Assembly (NCBI GenBank): GCA_964608185.1
Contig: CAZSMR010000049.1
Span: forward strand, 1-6,479
Length of the DNA: 6,479 nt
DNA from: Porticoccus sp964608185
GTDB lineage: Bacteria > Pseudomonadota > Gammaproteobacteria > Pseudomonadales > Porticoccaceae
Reading direction: 5' to 3'
A program made the translations under genes and the position numbers. A model generated the notes under the pieces. The model was not told the DNA's origin. It saw only the letters and a list, made by a program, of their open reading frames with translations, and did not search any database. Of the stretch, positions 6,313-6,479 are shown in pieces (the stretch's first letter is position 1; every line of letters begins with the position of its first letter).

Positions 6313-6479
6313 CTAGCGTATGTCTCTGCCTTGAACAAGGTACACAACTTGCTCGCAAATATTTTTGGAGTGGTCGCCTACACGCTCTAATGACTTCAGC
6401 ACCCAAAGAACGTTCATAGAACGAGATATGCTCCGCGGATCCTCCATCATGAAAGTAATGGTTTCGCGTATAGCTGTTC
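6313..6479 (-). CDS. phoU: phosphate transport regulator PhoU (C-terminal part; 5' end outside the window)
   Basis: The last 54 codons of a gene entering from the right edge, ending at TAG (6313-6315). PhoU links the Pst phosphate transporter to PhoR and represses the Pho regulon when phosphate is plentiful. The translation shows the family C-terminus: FMMEDPRSISRSMNVLW, then LERVGDHSKNICE and VYLVQGRDIR. ERVGD fits the E-x-x-x-D metal-binding motif of the PhoU helical bundle. In most proteobacteria phoU is the last gene of pstSCAB-phoU, so a pst operon probably lies to the right. The frame is open to the window end and the segment appears intact. It faces phoBR from the other side of the can-yaaA-DUF938 block. 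Confidence 0.93.
   Translation of the reverse strand, partial: TAIRETITFMMEDPRSISRSMNVLWVLKSLERVGDHSKNICEQVVYLVQGRDIR

Overview
The window is ordinary chromosomal DNA from an AT-rich proteobacterium, most likely a gammaproteobacterium. UbiA, PhoB, PhoR, YaaA and carbonic anhydrase all read as close relatives of the Enterobacteria/Pseudomonas proteins. From memory, the order ubiA-phoB-phoR with phoU close by resembles Pseudomonas, but the base composition here is much more AT-rich. A low-GC betaproteobacterium cannot be excluded. There is no mobile element, CRISPR array, tRNA or rRNA, and no gap over 300 bases lacks a gene.

Left half, plus strand: the window opens inside ubiA (ubiquinone biosynthesis), which lacks about 20 N-terminal codons. 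A 79-base gap follows and holds a PhoB-type promoter: a Pho box of two 7-base half-sites 11 bases apart, then 10 bases, then a perfect TATAAT. Behind it come phoB, phoR and a FemAB-like/DUF482 acyltransferase gene. Each gap between them is only 3 bases and all three genes share one reading frame. phoR and the acyltransferase gene start with TTG.

Right half, minus strand: reading from the right edge are the 3' end of phoU (54 codons), a 155-base gap with a candidate terminator, then can (beta-carbonic anhydrase), yaaA (peroxide-stress protein) and a DUF938 methyltransferase-like gene. The DUF938 gene and the acyltransferase gene converge with one base between their stop codons.

How the genes work together: PhoR senses phosphate status through the Pst transporter and PhoU, and phosphorylates PhoB. 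PhoB then probably activates its own operon through the Pho box. The phoU end suggests that a pst operon continues to the right of the window, so the phosphate regulon genes flank a small block of unrelated housekeeping genes. The least understood parts are the DUF482 acyltransferase placed as third gene of the phoBR unit, and the DUF938 gene just downstream of yaaA. I found no convincing new multi-gene system.
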